Origin: Eumeta japonica
Lineage: Eukaryota > Arthropoda > Insecta > Lepidoptera > Psychidae
Length of the DNA stretch: 64,000 bases
Assembly: GCA_005406025.1 (NCBI GenBank)
Contig: BGZK01000151.1
Span: 434,001 to 498,000 of the forward strand
Reading direction: 5' to 3'
A program made the position numbers and the translations under genes. Below, piece by piece: positions 21,257 to 32,329 of this stretch (its first letter is position 1; each line of letters starts with the position of its first letter). Below the pieces are notes generated by a model that was given only the letters and a program-made list of their open reading frames with translations, was not told the origin of the DNA and did not search any database.

Positions 21257-22119
21257 TCACACCTGATTTATTTCTGGATTACATACTTGAGCTGTGCATG
21301 ACTCGGATGAAAAGTAGTTCGATGTTTCACCTCTGGAATAACCTCTGCCTCGGCTGCGACCTCTGTAGAATCCACTTCTGCTGCGACCCCTGTGTAGACC
21401 TCGCTGATCTTGGCTCGACTGGTATCTTCCTTGAAAGCTTTGTTGTCCATAATTATTCTTTTGACCATGCCAGCAGTCTTTTTTAAGATGGCCAGTCTTT
21501 CCACAGGTAAAGAAAGCATTGCATTTTGGTTTTAGTTGCAAACGTACTCACATTCTTTTTTTCAGATTCACTAGTAGTCATGTTCTTCTCTTTTATTTTA
21601 GAACGCACATAATCAACTGTTCGTTGTTCATCAGGAATCACATCAATTAAATCTCTAATAAAACTATAGCTTAGTGGTAAAGCTCTGAGCAAGTACCTCA
21701 CTTCTCGGGTTCATCTATTTTTCCTCCAGCCGTTTTGAATTTATTAATGGTTTTTTTCAAAATCAACAAAGAAATCTTTTACTGTACGGTGATTGTTCAA
21801 TTTAATCTCTTCTATTTTTGCTCTAGATATTATTTGCATAGCTGTAGACTGTGTCAAATACATCTTATCAAACTTATTTATCATTAATATATTCAAGTTG
21901 TTTGTCTGAGGTGGTACTCATTATTATAGTCCTTGCTTTTAAATCCTTCTTTTTCCATGGCGTCTCCGTATTTTCATATTTATCAGGTATCATGCCAATG
22001 ACGGGCTCGTTGTACTCTTTGTATTCCAATAAAGTTACCAACCTTAATTTCCAGCTTGAATAGTTTGCACCGTCAAAAATAGGTATTATTATGTCTTCTA
22101 TTTTTGCTTGTTGCGACAT
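21257..22119 (-). pseudogene. Copia gag
   Basis: Starts at ATG 22119 (MSQQAKIEDIIIPIFDG), about 150 nt inside the 5' LTR. Contains the Copia gag opening F-D-G-x-N-Y-x-x-W-K-L-R and PWKKKDLKA, later TVKDFFVDFEK (about 21780) and VDYVRSKIKEK (about 21610). The zinc knuckle is at about 21500: TCGKTGHLKKDCW has the last Cys-His-Cys, but the first Cys of CX2C is shifted out of frame or replaced by Phe. An Arg/Gly-rich RNA-binding-like tail (RGRSRSGFYRGRSRGRGY) follows at 21400-21320. At least two frameshifts (near 21860 and 21520). Confidence 0.5.
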
Positions 22120-22245
22120 TTTTACGATTAATTACGTCTTATATTGTAAACTGATGTATTTTCACGATAAGTTTATTCCGCTGTCGCGCCCGTGTGTATA
22201 CAACTTCAATTGTATTTTGTATCTTCTTTGCACTGAGTTTTATTA

Positions 22246-22265
22246 TCAACCACGCTCTGCTACCA
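22246..22265 (-). other. Primer-binding site, initiator Met tRNA type
   Basis: Directly next to the 5' LTR the minus strand reads TGGTAGCAGAGCGTGGTTGA. The first 11 bases are the exact complement of the 3' end of animal initiator methionine tRNA (CTCTGCTACCA), and several following positions also agree. This is the primer used by many Ty1/Copia-group elements. Confidence 0.5.
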
Positions 22266-22479
22266 TGTTATTGTGGATGAGCGAATCAAACAAGGAAAAC
22301 TGTTAAAAAGTAATGAAATTTTATTCTAGACCATTATATCAGAACAACCGGGGGTGAAGTAAAACTTGACAAATTAAAAAAATAAAACATGCCATAGACG
22401 ACTCACGAGAGAGTTTCTATAGGAAATGACACTGTACACTCTAGTGACTAATGTTATAAATTTACTCAATTATATAACA
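22266..22479 (-). repeat. 5' LTR of the Copia element
   Basis: 214 bp, partner of 18854-19061. On the minus strand it is the promoter-side LTR. I could not place a convincing TATA box or polyadenylation signal. Confidence 0.5.
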
Positions 22480-22849
22480 ATATACAAATGCTTTAATAAT
22501 TAATAATGGCATACAATTTCAATTCAGAGAATCTCATCAAATGTAGAGACGTACAAGATCCCTTACGTCTTATATAATCCAAACTACTGTCCGCAAGTAA
22601 ATCCTACAAAGCGGTATAACAAATCCAGTATCACAGCCCTAATTAGAGGAAGATGTTGAGCCGAGTGTATACGCATGTGTATTCTAGCTCTAGCTCGACT
22701 TATGCTCATGTAAAAATGTATTAATAGGTCTTTAATCTATTTGTAATATAAAAAAATATTTGTAATATTTTTTTTTATACCAATAAAATAAAAAGTACCT
22801 AAATCTATACATATATAATGCATGAGACATGTACTCCTGACTTATTCAT
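22480..22849. other. AT-rich spacer, nothing recognised
   Basis: Right flank of the Copia element; no coding or repeat signal. Confidence 0.5.
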
Positions 22850-23165
22850 CAACGTTCAGACCAAACCATTGAACATAGAGATATGGTATGTAGAGGAAAT
22901 ATTACTTCAGTATCGCCGTCAAATGGATTTTTTGATTCCACCTTTAAAGGGGTGAAAACGGAAGATACAGTTTGTACAAAGAAATATTTCTTTATAACTT
23001 TATAATAATGAAACTTTATACATATATACGTTCGCAAACGATATAAAATAAAAATGCTTCATTTTTTTTTTTTAATTAGTATGTCCTAAGAAGTTCAACG
23101 GAGGTGGTAAAGTTTGTATGGAGAAACTTTGTTCCAGGGGCGTACATGAAATTTTTCGTGTATTT
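22850..23165 (+). repeat. Lepidopteran noncoding repeat copy
   Basis: Shows TCATCAACGTTCAGACCAAA at the start, CACCTTTAAAGGGGTGAAAA in the middle and AAAGTTTGTATGGAGAAAC followed by CGTACATGAAATTTTTCGTG near 23110-23160. This order is typical of a long noncoding repeat frequent in Lepidoptera. No coding capacity; class unknown to me. Confidence 0.5.
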
Positions 23166-23218
23166 GAACTAGGATAAGCAGGTCAGGCGCCAAACGGTGT
23201 TATGTAACAATAATCGAT

Positions 23219-23409
23219 GGTTTATATAAACGATATTATAATATATCAAAAAATATGATACTAGCTGGAGATATTATTTCTATTTCATTAATTATGTCTC
23301 TACTGACAGGAGTATAATAAAAATGCGTGTAGTAAAATCTCAACGAGGGCAATTCTGTATATAAGATATTTTTACAAAACAATAAATGGTGTGGTTTATA
23401 TAAACGATA
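23219..23409. repeat. 17-bp direct repeat flanking a short insertion
   Basis: GGTTTATATAAACGATA occurs at 23219-23235 and again at 23393-23409. The 157 bp between may be an insertion that duplicated its target, as LINE-type insertions do; there is no clear poly-A tail. The repeat itself is exact. Confidence 0.5.
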
Positions 23410-23984
23410 CTGAACCAAAAACAATATTGTTTGGTATTTTTGTCGATAAACTCAAGTGGTACTGCCGTCAATTAAAACTCATCACAAAAGTATATTCAAA
23501 AACTATTGAATTGATTTAGATGAAACTTTTTGTAATTTATTATTAGTCGCTACTCAGAGTCTAATCTAAAATACAGTTTATGACGTTTATTGTCTAGGGA
23601 CTAGATAAAGAACTATTTTATTCTAGCTGGTCACGGGTAAATAATGTTCAAAGCGGTGAAAAGTCTGCTACTCAATTTTGATAAAGTTTGTCCAATCAAC
23701 AGAGTTTACATCTTGAAGACGGGCATACATGACTTTTCAGTGCACGGAATGATATCAAAAAATATAGCTGTTTAAAAAAAAAACCAAAAATCCCACATTT
23801 TATATGATAATCAGAATATAAACAAGAAGCCTAGTCTACGCGGAACTGTGAGCAAGAGTTAGTGTATAAAATAATAATAATTTTATATATTTTTACGCTT
23901 TAACAGTGGCGTGTATACATAAGAATAATAGCAATGAGAGAAGAATTGCGTTTGTCATTTCGATTTGCGTAAACGCAAGTGTTG
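23410..23984. other. Old repeat-derived sequence, mostly unassigned
   Basis: 23500-23720 contains wording typical of lepidopteran noncoding repeats (GATTTAGATGAAACTTTTTG, ATAAAGTTTGTCCAATCAAC). Too eroded for boundaries. The remainder shows nothing. Confidence 0.5.
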
Positions 23985-24200
23985 AGCGCGTGGGAAAGAA
24001 GAATTCCCATCGAAATTCTTTCCGTATTACGCTTTCAGCGGGCGCGGGGGGCGGCGGAGATAAATCGCCTACCACGTCTAAGGTTATTTTTATTATGGCG
24101 TTATTTTTTCAGCGACCGTTCGAATTCGATAGGAGCGGCCGCGAAGAGAACTTGTATTATCGCCGGCCTTCCGTCGATGTCAATCGGTTCAAATATAAAC
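23985..24200. other. GC-rich island, candidate noncoding element
   Basis: Abrupt GC-rich block (GCGGGCGCGGGGGGCGGCGG near 24038, GCGGCCGC near 24136). Two overlapping plus-strand frames of 95-106 codons cross it, both Arg-rich and without domain, as expected of composition alone. Confidence 0.5.
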
Positions 24201-25029
24201 TTTATCGAATACATAAAGCGTATTAGAACTTTATTTTTGAGAAATTTGATTGATTTCCCTATATAAAATATATATCGCGTAATCAATTCCTAAATTTGAT
24301 AATTTTTAGTGTTTTTGTATATTTTACTAAAACCACCTCCAAAATTTCTAATTTAACGAAGAATATGTGCGCTGTAAACGTAAAGGGTTAGGGTCCGCTA
24401 TTTTTTATTATAAAAAGATTCACGGTTTTAAGTACGATGCCAGTCGTATCCGTGATCGGTCCCATGCCAATGTTAAATTTGACCCTTTTCACGAATCATA
24501 CTTTTGTCAAGAACCAATTGTCTTCTATATACAAGTGTCCGAAGTCACAAGCAAAAGCTAGTGTTTTTATAAATCAGTGCCTATATAGTGTTCTGATGTG
24601 TTCGAAATATTACTTTAAGCTTCATCAAAATGCCTTTAGTAGTTTTTGTATAAGAAAGTAAGAATATCCATGTATTCTCAAACGTATTCGCGATTATAAT
24701 ATTGTAGAGTTAATATAATATTGAACGTGGTAATGTTTTTTTTATTAAAATAAGGTAAATTAACAGTGTACAATAAATACAAAAAATACGCGGCTTAATT
24801 AGTATTAATGATGAAATCTATTTTTGAGACAATCAAAAATCAAACGATAAAGGCTTGCAATAAATATTCTGATTGGATCATTTCCGCGAACGTGGACCAC
24901 GCGCCTTTTTCGCTATCCCTAATGATTATTATCAGATTTTGAATAATAAAAAAAAATGTTTATTAAAGCAATTTAAAACGAAACTGGGTGCTTCAGCGAA
25001 CTAATTAATTCACATTTAAAGTCGCCGCC
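24201..25029. other. AT-rich spacer, nothing recognised
   Basis: Short frames only; no repeat recognised. Confidence 0.5.
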
Positions 25030-25300
25030 CTTTCCGCAGTTTCCGCATTGTGTTTCTAATTAAAGGTATCCACGGGCGCAGCACCCCGCGCGGCGCGTCA
25101 TCGCGGCCGGGCGGCGCGCGCGGCGGCCGGCGCGGGCCGAATTTAATTTAAAACTGGGGAAAAGATAACACCAGCGGCAATTTATGACGTCATTACGACC
25201 ACAAATTAAACACGTAGCGCACGCCTATCGCCTTTTATGCCGCTTTTTTGTTCGGCGCCGCCGCGTCGGCAGATGTTCGGGGTTTGTGATTCGATTGAAA
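25030..25300. promoter_or_regulatory. CpG-dense island with a perfect TGACGTCA site
   Basis: 25078-25140 is almost pure GC with dense CpG; it is followed by AT-rich and mixed sequence with the palindromic CRE/ATF site TGACGTCA at 25185-25192. No convincing frame. Strong compositional candidate for a regulatory element or CpG-island promoter; no TATA box or start site can be placed. Confidence 0.5.
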
Positions 25301-26224
25301 TTATTTTCGAAAAAACTTCGTGCTCCTAACGACTGTACCCCGGTTTTATTGGTGTCCACAGACTTCCTCTATTGTCGTGTGTCGACACGATCGATAGACA
25401 AAAACTGATGCTAGTATTCATGAACACTGCGCTTGCTTCGCTATGCGTTTCTATTTTCAAATATTTCGTAGACGGAACGACACTCGCGAGTAAACGCTTA
25501 GCGTTAAAGCCCGTTCATGAATGAGGTTGGTAAATATGTATTTCTAAAGAAAAACACTCCATCGATAATATCTAGCAACAAAATCGATTTAAATCTTCGA
25601 ATTAAATGTAGAGCATAGTATCTGCGGGGTACTGATATGTTTTCAGTACTGTACATATTATAGATTGAGATTATCGGAAATGTCGAGCGATAATATTGAA
25701 CAGTAAAATCAATCAAGTGTGTAGGACGCTGATAAATATTGTCGATCTACTATAAGGAAATTTTTCGATGACAATCTAGATCGATAAAATTGAGTGAGTG
25801 TGTAAGCCCCCTTAGAAGATAGAGCCGTACTGTGGAAGCTATATGTCTTGTATTTCTTCAAAGAAAACCGTTTAAACTCATGTAAAATAAATATAAATAA
25901 TTCATTATTATTTGAATCCCGATATCGTGTCTTACTTCAAGTCGAAGTTCTGAAAGTCAAAAAACTATTTCAAATAGTAATATCATTACTGCTAGTTATT
26001 TGAACAACTTGTTTCAAAGTTTTAGTTATAGTAATTTATAGAAAATAAGCATATTTGGTTCTATAGTTACCGACTATTTTCATGTGTTGTGGTACCGATT
26101 ATTGCACAATGGCATTAAACAATAGAAAAATGATATTTTACTTAATAAACTTCTCAGCAATGACATATCTCAATCCTTGGATAGAAAGACAATTTCTTAT
26201 ACACGCAAAACGAAAATATGGACT
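25301..26224. other. AT-rich spacer, nothing recognised
   Basis: No coding or repeat signal that I can name. Confidence 0.5.
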
Positions 26225-26400
26225 GACCTAATAGAATCACTTCGTTATCCGTTTGCCATTTGTCAGTTTGTCCGTCAAGACCCTTTTTCTCAGGATCGCT
26301 TAGAGGTATCAAGTAGAAATTAATATCAAATATTTAGATCTGCGGTCTCTTGAAGTTATAAAAAGAATATAAGTCAATGCAATCAAAAAAATACGCCTAT
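26225..26400 (+). repeat. Lepidopteran noncoding repeat fragment
   Basis: Contains TCAGTTTGTCCGTCAAGACC, then CTTTTTCTCAGGATCG, then AGAGGTATCAAGTAGAAATT, a series I know from a common moth/butterfly noncoding repeat. About 170 bp, eroded at both ends. Confidence 0.5.
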
Positions 26401-27592
26401 TTATGTCTTATATATTGCTGTTCGCAAATAAATCAAAATGTATACTATACTTGCTCCCAATGATCTAGAATGATGATGATTTGTCAGAGTCTTATAGTAC
26501 AAATAAAGGAAAAAATCGGAAAATCCTTATTTTGTAGTTGTATCACTTAATTTTGTTACCATTACAAACTTATATATTTAGTTGGAGTTTGGATCATGAG
26601 GTAGATCGATCAAACTTCTCGCTATGAAAGTTGAAGAGTTTTCGATATTTAAGAAATTTCTTCGAAAATTTCTTCGATAAAAGAAAAACATAATTCAGTT
26701 TCTACAAAGCTGCTACGTTGCAGCTTCTTGTTCGTACTTCTCTGGTGTTTCTTTTTTTTTTGTAATACAGAGGTTTTGTGACGATGTAGTGCACTAACGT
26801 TGTTTCGGTTTTTCTTGTTTTACCTGGAAACTGAAAATACTTTAGATTGAAAGAGTTACAATTAATCAGATAAATAGAGCCCATACTACTTTACGCTATC
26901 ATTGTTGAAGTTTTTCATCATTTTATTAATTCGATTTTACTTCATGTGTTAGTACATCACTATATTTGTATATTTTTATGTTAGCTGAGCGTATATTTTA
27001 ACGTATAGTACATGAATTGTATATTAAAATTTTGGGGTGTTTGTTTAATCCAATTCTGACAAATAAATTTAGAATTACTTTCGAACGTTTGTTTGTTATG
27101 GACTTGAAGTGCATTATATGCAGGTTGATATTCGATAACAATTATTTTCAAACTAGAAACGGTGCTATTACAAACGTTTTTTCACAAAGAATTAGGAATA
27201 AAATCGTCAGGAAAAATATTTTCGAATTAACTTATGCAAGTGGGGCCATTTCAGTACTGTACCTGTCAGAACATTGCTTGTGTCATTTTTGCAGTGTTAT
27301 CGATAAAAATATTTTAAGTAATCCTTATATTATAGCATTTTTAGGTGCAGATTTACAGCGTCTGATGTAATTCTATATAACAAAAAAATATGATGCTGAA
27401 CCATTGAATTAAAAGCGAAGTAAAAAAGTTGGAAGTTTCTAGTTGAATACTTTTTGAAATGTGTAATTGCCGATTCTATAGTATTTTTTTGAAATATGTT
27501 TTCTTTCAATCATAAGGGATTTACATTCATTTCATTAAATATTAAAAACTAAGAAAGGTTTTTTAATTCGATAGATAAATAATTTTCAAACC
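26401..27592. other. AT-rich spacer with one unassigned frame
   Basis: A 117-codon plus frame (27017-27370) has two Cys pairs (CIIC near residue 32 and CHFC near residue 91), spaced as in some zinc-binding domains, but nothing else supports a gene and codon use follows the AT-rich background. Left unassigned. Confidence 0.5.
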
Positions 27593-27720
27593 TTACTAAT
27601 ACTGTAAATGCGAAAGCAATTTTGTCTATTTCTTTTTCTCCCCTAAGTCGTTGTATCTATTTGAATGAAATTTGTCATGCTGATAGTTTTGACACCAGGA
27701 AACGTTTGCATGTTTTTCAT
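27593..27720 (+). repeat. Lepidopteran interspersed repeat, 5' part
   Basis: ACTAATACTGTAAATGCGAA followed by GAATGAAATTTGTCATGC is the usual beginning of the repeat whose other end is seen, in reverse, at 1511-1662. Truncated. Confidence 0.5.
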
Positions 27721-28160
27721 AGTTCAAGAATAGTTAAATTGATTTTGTTTGTATGTCTACTTTAAACTGGACAGTGACAACCGATTTTGATGAAATTTAG
27801 AAAACGTTATATTAAATATAAGTTTTTGTTTATTTTTTTCTATGTTTATCTGCGTGATTCTTTATAACTAGAAAATTTAAAAGTCGTTGGTTTTATTTTA
27901 TTTTGTCATATATGCTTATCCTTTGCTTTGTTTAGTGAAGAAGCAATGTTAGAGTAGGCCATGGGAATTGAGAGAGACGAAGAAGCGTAAGAGGTAAGAG
28001 GGTGAAGTAGGGAGAAAACGAAAATATGTAAGAATATCGTTAATCGGGTTGTAACTATATGATTAATAAAAACGGTTTAAAAATAAGAAAGTCAGAGTAA
28101 ATTAACATGAACTATAGGGTTTCGCACTGCGTCTTTTTGAGCATAACTATAGTTATTATA
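27721..28160. other. AT-rich spacer, nothing recognised
   Basis: An A/G-rich patch at 27970-28025 is the only oddity. Confidence 0.5.
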
Positions 28161-28460
28161 ATATTATTTAAATATTATAAATGTGATGCTTCGTGTCGAG
28201 GTTTGGTTGTTTGTAACTCAATCATGCATAAACGTCTCGACGGATTTAGATGGAATTTAATATACAAGTAGAATATTTTCTGGATTATACGCATGATATT
28301 TTATGCCTCCCACTAATATGATCCTGTGCAATAATTAATAAGGAACAGGAATCGATATTGAAATCGGAGCAATGTCGTAATCGAGAATGATAGCGCGATT
28401 GAAACAAAATAGAGACGCCGGATTGAAATTGTAGAAAAGGACGGAATCGTAAGTAACTGT
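28161..28460. repeat. Two adjoining repeat fragments
   Basis: 28165-28300 reads ATTATAAATGTGATGCTTCG, GTTTGGTTGTTTGTAACTC, ACGGATTTAGATGGAATTTA: a plus-strand copy of the lepidopteran repeat seen at 27593. 28340-28450 is rich in GGAATCG / GAAATCGGAG units, the reverse complement of the GATTCC-rich family at 39.3 and 45.0 kb. Confidence 0.5.
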
Positions 28461-28899
28461 GACATCGAAACTTAATTGAAAATCGAATCAGATTGGTATT
28501 TACGATAGCAAGATTACTTTTTATGGTAAATGAGGACTTAATATATGTTCACACTCGTAGCTTATAAGCGAAAAAGCTTAGAAGTTACTAAAAATTACTT
28601 GTTTATCGCGCTACTGCCAGAAATTAACAATATCGTATGTATATACAAAACCTTCAGGATGTTTCACAATTTCAGTATTCGACTATTTGTAAACGTATAT
28701 TTATACAATAAAAAGAAATATTTTGATCAAACGAATCCAGTCATGTTAGCTTTCAAACAATTTTCTCTAAGAGATATATAAAATAAAAAAAAAAAGAAGA
28801 AAGAACACGAAGAAACCGGAGACCATAAAGAAAAACTTTTCGATTAAACCACAGACATCGCGGAGTTACACAAACGAAATCGGGGGTCTAGAAAGAGTA
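28461..28899. other. AT-rich spacer, nothing recognised
   Basis: A purine-rich stretch at 28780-28830; a 78-codon frame at 28545-28781 without domain. Confidence 0.5.
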
Positions 28900-29250
28900 T
28901 TCACCTAGAAAGTTTTATCTGTCTGAGGCGAAGCAGAATCACACCGACCGGAATTTCCTTTCGGGGGCAATATTTCAAGTTGTCTGTCGGCGGGCGAGTC
29001 CGCGATTATTAAAATTCTTCCCGTCGGCGCGGCGCGGCGCCCGCGTCGCCTCCACACGCTTACAGTTATTATCGTGTAAACTTCGCCGCCGAAAGTCTTT
29101 CAGGCCGGGGGATGCGTCGAAAAATTTAGCATATCCGAGTTTTAATGAAATTTTTACGGACACGAAGCGAATGTAATGGTGTAGTTGAGCGAAAGCTGTA
29201 CGATGACGGCGTACGGTGTAGCTAATGGGCGACGGTGACAGGAGTCTGTC
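28900..29250. other. GC-rich island, candidate noncoding element
   Basis: Dense CpG at 28985-29060 (GGCGCGGCGCGGCGCCCGCG) inside unique sequence of moderate GC. The minus-strand frame 29358-28975 (127 codons) crosses it; its product is hydrophobic at the start and Arg-rich at the end, with no domain. Looks like the islands at 4.9 and 25.1 kb. Confidence 0.5.
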
Positions 29251-29589
29251 TTTCGATAAAAAAGATACACATACAAAAAAGATAAGAAAGATAAAAAAGC
29301 TTACAGTAAAAACAAAGATAGAAAAAAGCAGACTTTTCGTGAAAATGTGATAAAACATAACGAGTGTTTATAATTTTTATTTCGACGCTATCTTAGCTCT
29401 CGCATTTGTTTGGCCTTGAAATTTTTGGGTGTCTTGGGTTTCTCTCGCACAGGATTTGTTCTAATTTGCGTTTTCTACAATTACGAGCGTACTTGCGACT
29501 CAAATGAGACATCTTTCATTTTGAAAATCTCGATTTAATACCGATCCCTATTTATATTCTAATGAATAAATAAATGATAACGCTAATAT

Positions 29590-29720
29590 GAAATGATCGC
29601 AGACTTGCACTTGCACTTGCACGATGACGTCACAGGCAAAACAAATGCCGCACGAACATTGATTTATAACATCTATGTGCACGAAGTATGCGCAGGCACG
29701 AAGCATTCGTACGGACACGC
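29590..29720. promoter_or_regulatory. Candidate regulatory block with perfect TGACGTCA
   Basis: A short (CTTGCA)3 tandem at 29604-29621 is followed immediately by the palindromic CRE/ATF site TGACGTCA at 29625-29632. Unique sequence, no frame. Regulatory role inferred from the site only. Confidence 0.5.
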
Positions 29721-29910
29721 TCTGCTAGTTATGAACTCAAACGCATTATTAGTCTCATAATGATTAACGATTTAAATCTGACGATATCTTGTAACACAAG
29801 CAAGTTTGACTGGTCGTCACTGTACTTGATAAGCGAATCAACGTTTTCGCGTAAATTATATATATATTGTAGTATTAATAATCGCAATATAAAATTTCAA
29901 GTATCTGGTA

Positions 29911-30693
29911 CCAGGATCGGACTGGGCTTGAAGGGCCCGGGGTGGTATTATGATTTTAAAGGTCTCCCCAGAAGTCTTGCATAAGGATAGATGGGATACA
30001 CAATTTCAATGGTTAAAAACGTACTTCGAATGTCACAAAGCAGATCAGTCAGTTGATTCGTTCAACAGTTGCTGCTGACCAAAAATTTTCAAAGAAGTGC
30101 TTTTTCTTTATTCGCATATTTATTGAACTTTCCGATATTTTGACATGTCCATTTTAATACATTCATCATTTCATACATCGTAAAAATTACCTCGAAAGCC
30201 ACAAAATAAGTCAAAGTCGCTTATTTCGTTAAAATGATATGGCCTTTACGAAATTTTCAAAAAATGCCTTTTAAAAATTTAAATTTTTTGATGGAGCAAT
30301 AGAAAAGGACATCTCTTGAAAGGACATCATTTTTGTGCTAAAAACGGCATCGAATTTCATAATTTAATTAATTGATAAATATTGTTGTTCAAAAACAAAA
30401 AGCGCCATTATTAATTTCTGATTCCAAAAATATACAAGAGAATCATATCTATCGGCTATATAGCGGGAAGTTTCTGGGATGGTCTCGTGGTCAACCGTTT
30501 TTTAAATTTGTCTGTTTCATTTCTCTCTAAGTATTAATGAATTATTTTACATGTAGGTAAAATAATTCATTATTTTACCTACATTCATAAAACCTACACC
30601 CACCTGAGGGTAGGTGTGTGGTCGGGGCCCGAGCAGGCTGGGGCCCGGCTGGCAAATGCCACCTCGATTACATGACCAGTCCGACCTGTCTGG
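29911..30693. mobile_element. Possible element bounded by short GC-rich inverted ends
   Basis: CCAGGATCGGACTGG at 29911-29925 and, reversed, CCAGTCCGACCTGTCTGG at 30676-30693 are imperfect inverted repeats, each followed inward by GGGCCC-rich sequence (GGGCCCGGGG; GGGGCCCGGC). The interior is AT-rich and noncoding. Could be a nonautonomous DNA transposon, or two pieces of one repeat in opposite orientation. Weak call. Confidence 0.5.
30538..30584. repeat. Overlapping small palindromes
   Basis: ATGTAGGTAAAATAAT (30551-30566) and its exact reverse complement (30569-30584) are separated by two bases; the left arm also pairs with upstream sequence at 30538-30550. A three-part ATTATTTTAC pattern of this sort usually comes from replication slippage or template switching. 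Confidence 0.5.
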
Positions 30694-31079
30694 TGCACAC
30701 GAATCGAATATTTCACTTATTATAATATCGACTTATTTATAGTCTGATGATAAGTAAGGCAGGCGTTGAGTAAAAAAATCGCTAATGTGGGTAGTTATTA
30801 GAAGTTCTGAAGGAAATCTAGGTACAAGAGGATACAGCATTGAAACAAAAAAAATATTGTTTCTTTTGCTGCTTTTGCAGCTGCTAAGAAGCTGTAGCGA
30901 TCAAAGACATATGAACTTCATTACAAGAATAACATTGATCATTCGTTTTAGATATATTCTAAATACTAAAGCTGTGGGATTACAATGTCTTAAACTATAG
31001 TAATATTGGGGCCTTTTTATTAAGAGGTGCAAAATGAGCTACAAAAAAATTCACAGTATCAATTACGTTTTGTTAAACG
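30694..31079. other. AT-rich spacer, nothing recognised
   Basis: A 71-codon frame at 30785-31000 includes a Leu-rich run but no other gene-like property. Confidence 0.5.
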
Positions 31080-31265
31080 TAAACCGTGTCGAGTACGGCT
31101 CCGTTAAACAAGACCAGACGCAGCAGAAGCACAACGTCACGTCTTAGGTGTTCATTACGTTTACCCCCTTAATTATCTGCGCAGTCGCGTCTTCATTAAG
31201 GCGAATGCGTCCGGCGCCAGACGGCGGTAAGACTGCAATCTGTGAGGCGGGACTTGAAATTAGTA
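31080..31265. other. GC-rich island, candidate noncoding element
   Basis: Unique balanced-GC sequence (GGCGAATGCGTCCGGCGCCA near 31200). No frame, no transposon motif; flanked by AT-rich DNA. Confidence 0.5.
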
Positions 31266-31783
31266 CGGTCTTATGCAAAGTTTGAATATTATCATGCGAC
31301 AGAGGAGATCAATTGATCGAGGAAGGTTCCATGGATAAGTCTCTAAGGAAGAGAAACAATTATTGCATATTAATAGTTTGAAAAGTAATAATACGATTAT
31401 GAGGTAAAAATTTCTGAATTAACATTGAAGTGTAAAAAATAAAGATTTATCTAGAGCAAGGTTTTGTATAATTGTTTATTGGGTAAAATATGATTGTTCA
31501 TTGGGTATTTGAATGATTAAAAAAAATAATGTTGTAGATTTCCAAAATTCACTTATTAAAATGAACATAAATTGATTATAATTCTACTTTTGAGTTTGAT
31601 GTACTCGTGTAAAGTATAAAATCCGTAAAACTGAATCGTTTGTGAATGAATACAAGAAAGAATACATTTCTTTCTCAAAAAAAATCCATTCACTTATTAA
31701 ACTTGGATGAATTCAAATATGTACTGTATTTTGAAATACAATGAATATTACATTTTTCCTTTTGGGAATCGAAATACATACGT
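31266..31783. other. AT-rich spacer, nothing recognised
   Basis: No coding or repeat signal noticed. Confidence 0.5.
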
Positions 31784-32329
31784 GAAACGCACATAGACTG
31801 ATAATTAAAGGAATCTAATATTCATTTTAAATAACAAAAATAATTATTTCTAAGAGGCACTCCCATATATATAACAGAAGGTGAAAAAATATTTATTCAG
31901 CAAACATCGACGTGTGGCACATATTTCAACAGTTCTTTTAAAGACATTTTAGGATTTCTAAGCTATTTTTTGATTTATTGAATATTTTGAGAAATAATAG
32001 TTCCATAAGTAGCAAGTTCCAAATTGTGTCCTCCCCTTTTATTTTTTAAACCGTAAATCCAAAAAAATATGAAAATAGTTTAATAAATACTTTCAACGAA
32101 AATTATTTTGAAAATGATCGGATATTACCGAAAAACTGCGCTCCTCAACAAAAAGACATAAGTGCCACGAAGATACGCTCTCTTGCTTACGCTTTGGTGC
32201 TTTTTATTTTACACTATCTCTTAAGAGTTATAGTCGACATAACTAGTTGTTTCTTTAGTTAGTGCGTTCTTTAGGTAGTGCGTTAGAAACGCACGTAGAC
32301 TGACAAATAGAGGAATCTAATATTCGTTT
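31784..32329. repeat. Pair of 44-bp direct repeats, about 460 bp apart
   Basis: 31784-31828 and 32286-32329 share GAAACGCACRTAGACTGAYA followed by GGAATCTAATATTC with only a few differences. The DNA between is AT-rich and noncoding. Either two copies of one repeat or the ends of an insertion; no terminal TG/CA or coding signal supports an LTR element. Confidence 0.5.

Larger units (their letters stand above)
18854..22479 (-). mobile_element. Copia-type LTR retrotransposon, defective
   Basis: Complete outline of a Ty1/Copia element on the minus strand: two LTRs of about 210 bp beginning TGTTAT and ending ATAACA, a primer-binding site directly inside the 5' LTR, a polypurine tract directly inside the 3' LTR, and gag, protease, integrase and reverse transcriptase remnants in Copia order. 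Length 3.6 kb against the usual 5 kb: the RT YxDD box and all of RNase H are missing. Frameshifts and stops interrupt the polyprotein. The flanking five bases (TGATA left, ATATA right) match at only three positions, so the target duplication is eroded or the ends drifted. The LTRs differ at roughly one site in ten by eye, implying an old insertion. Not able to move by itself. Confidence 0.5.

Noticed and set aside
27017..27370. 117-codon frame with two CxxC pairs as a zinc-binding protein
   Set aside because: The Cys pairs alone are weak evidence; no conserved spacing to a known family, no splice or promoter context.
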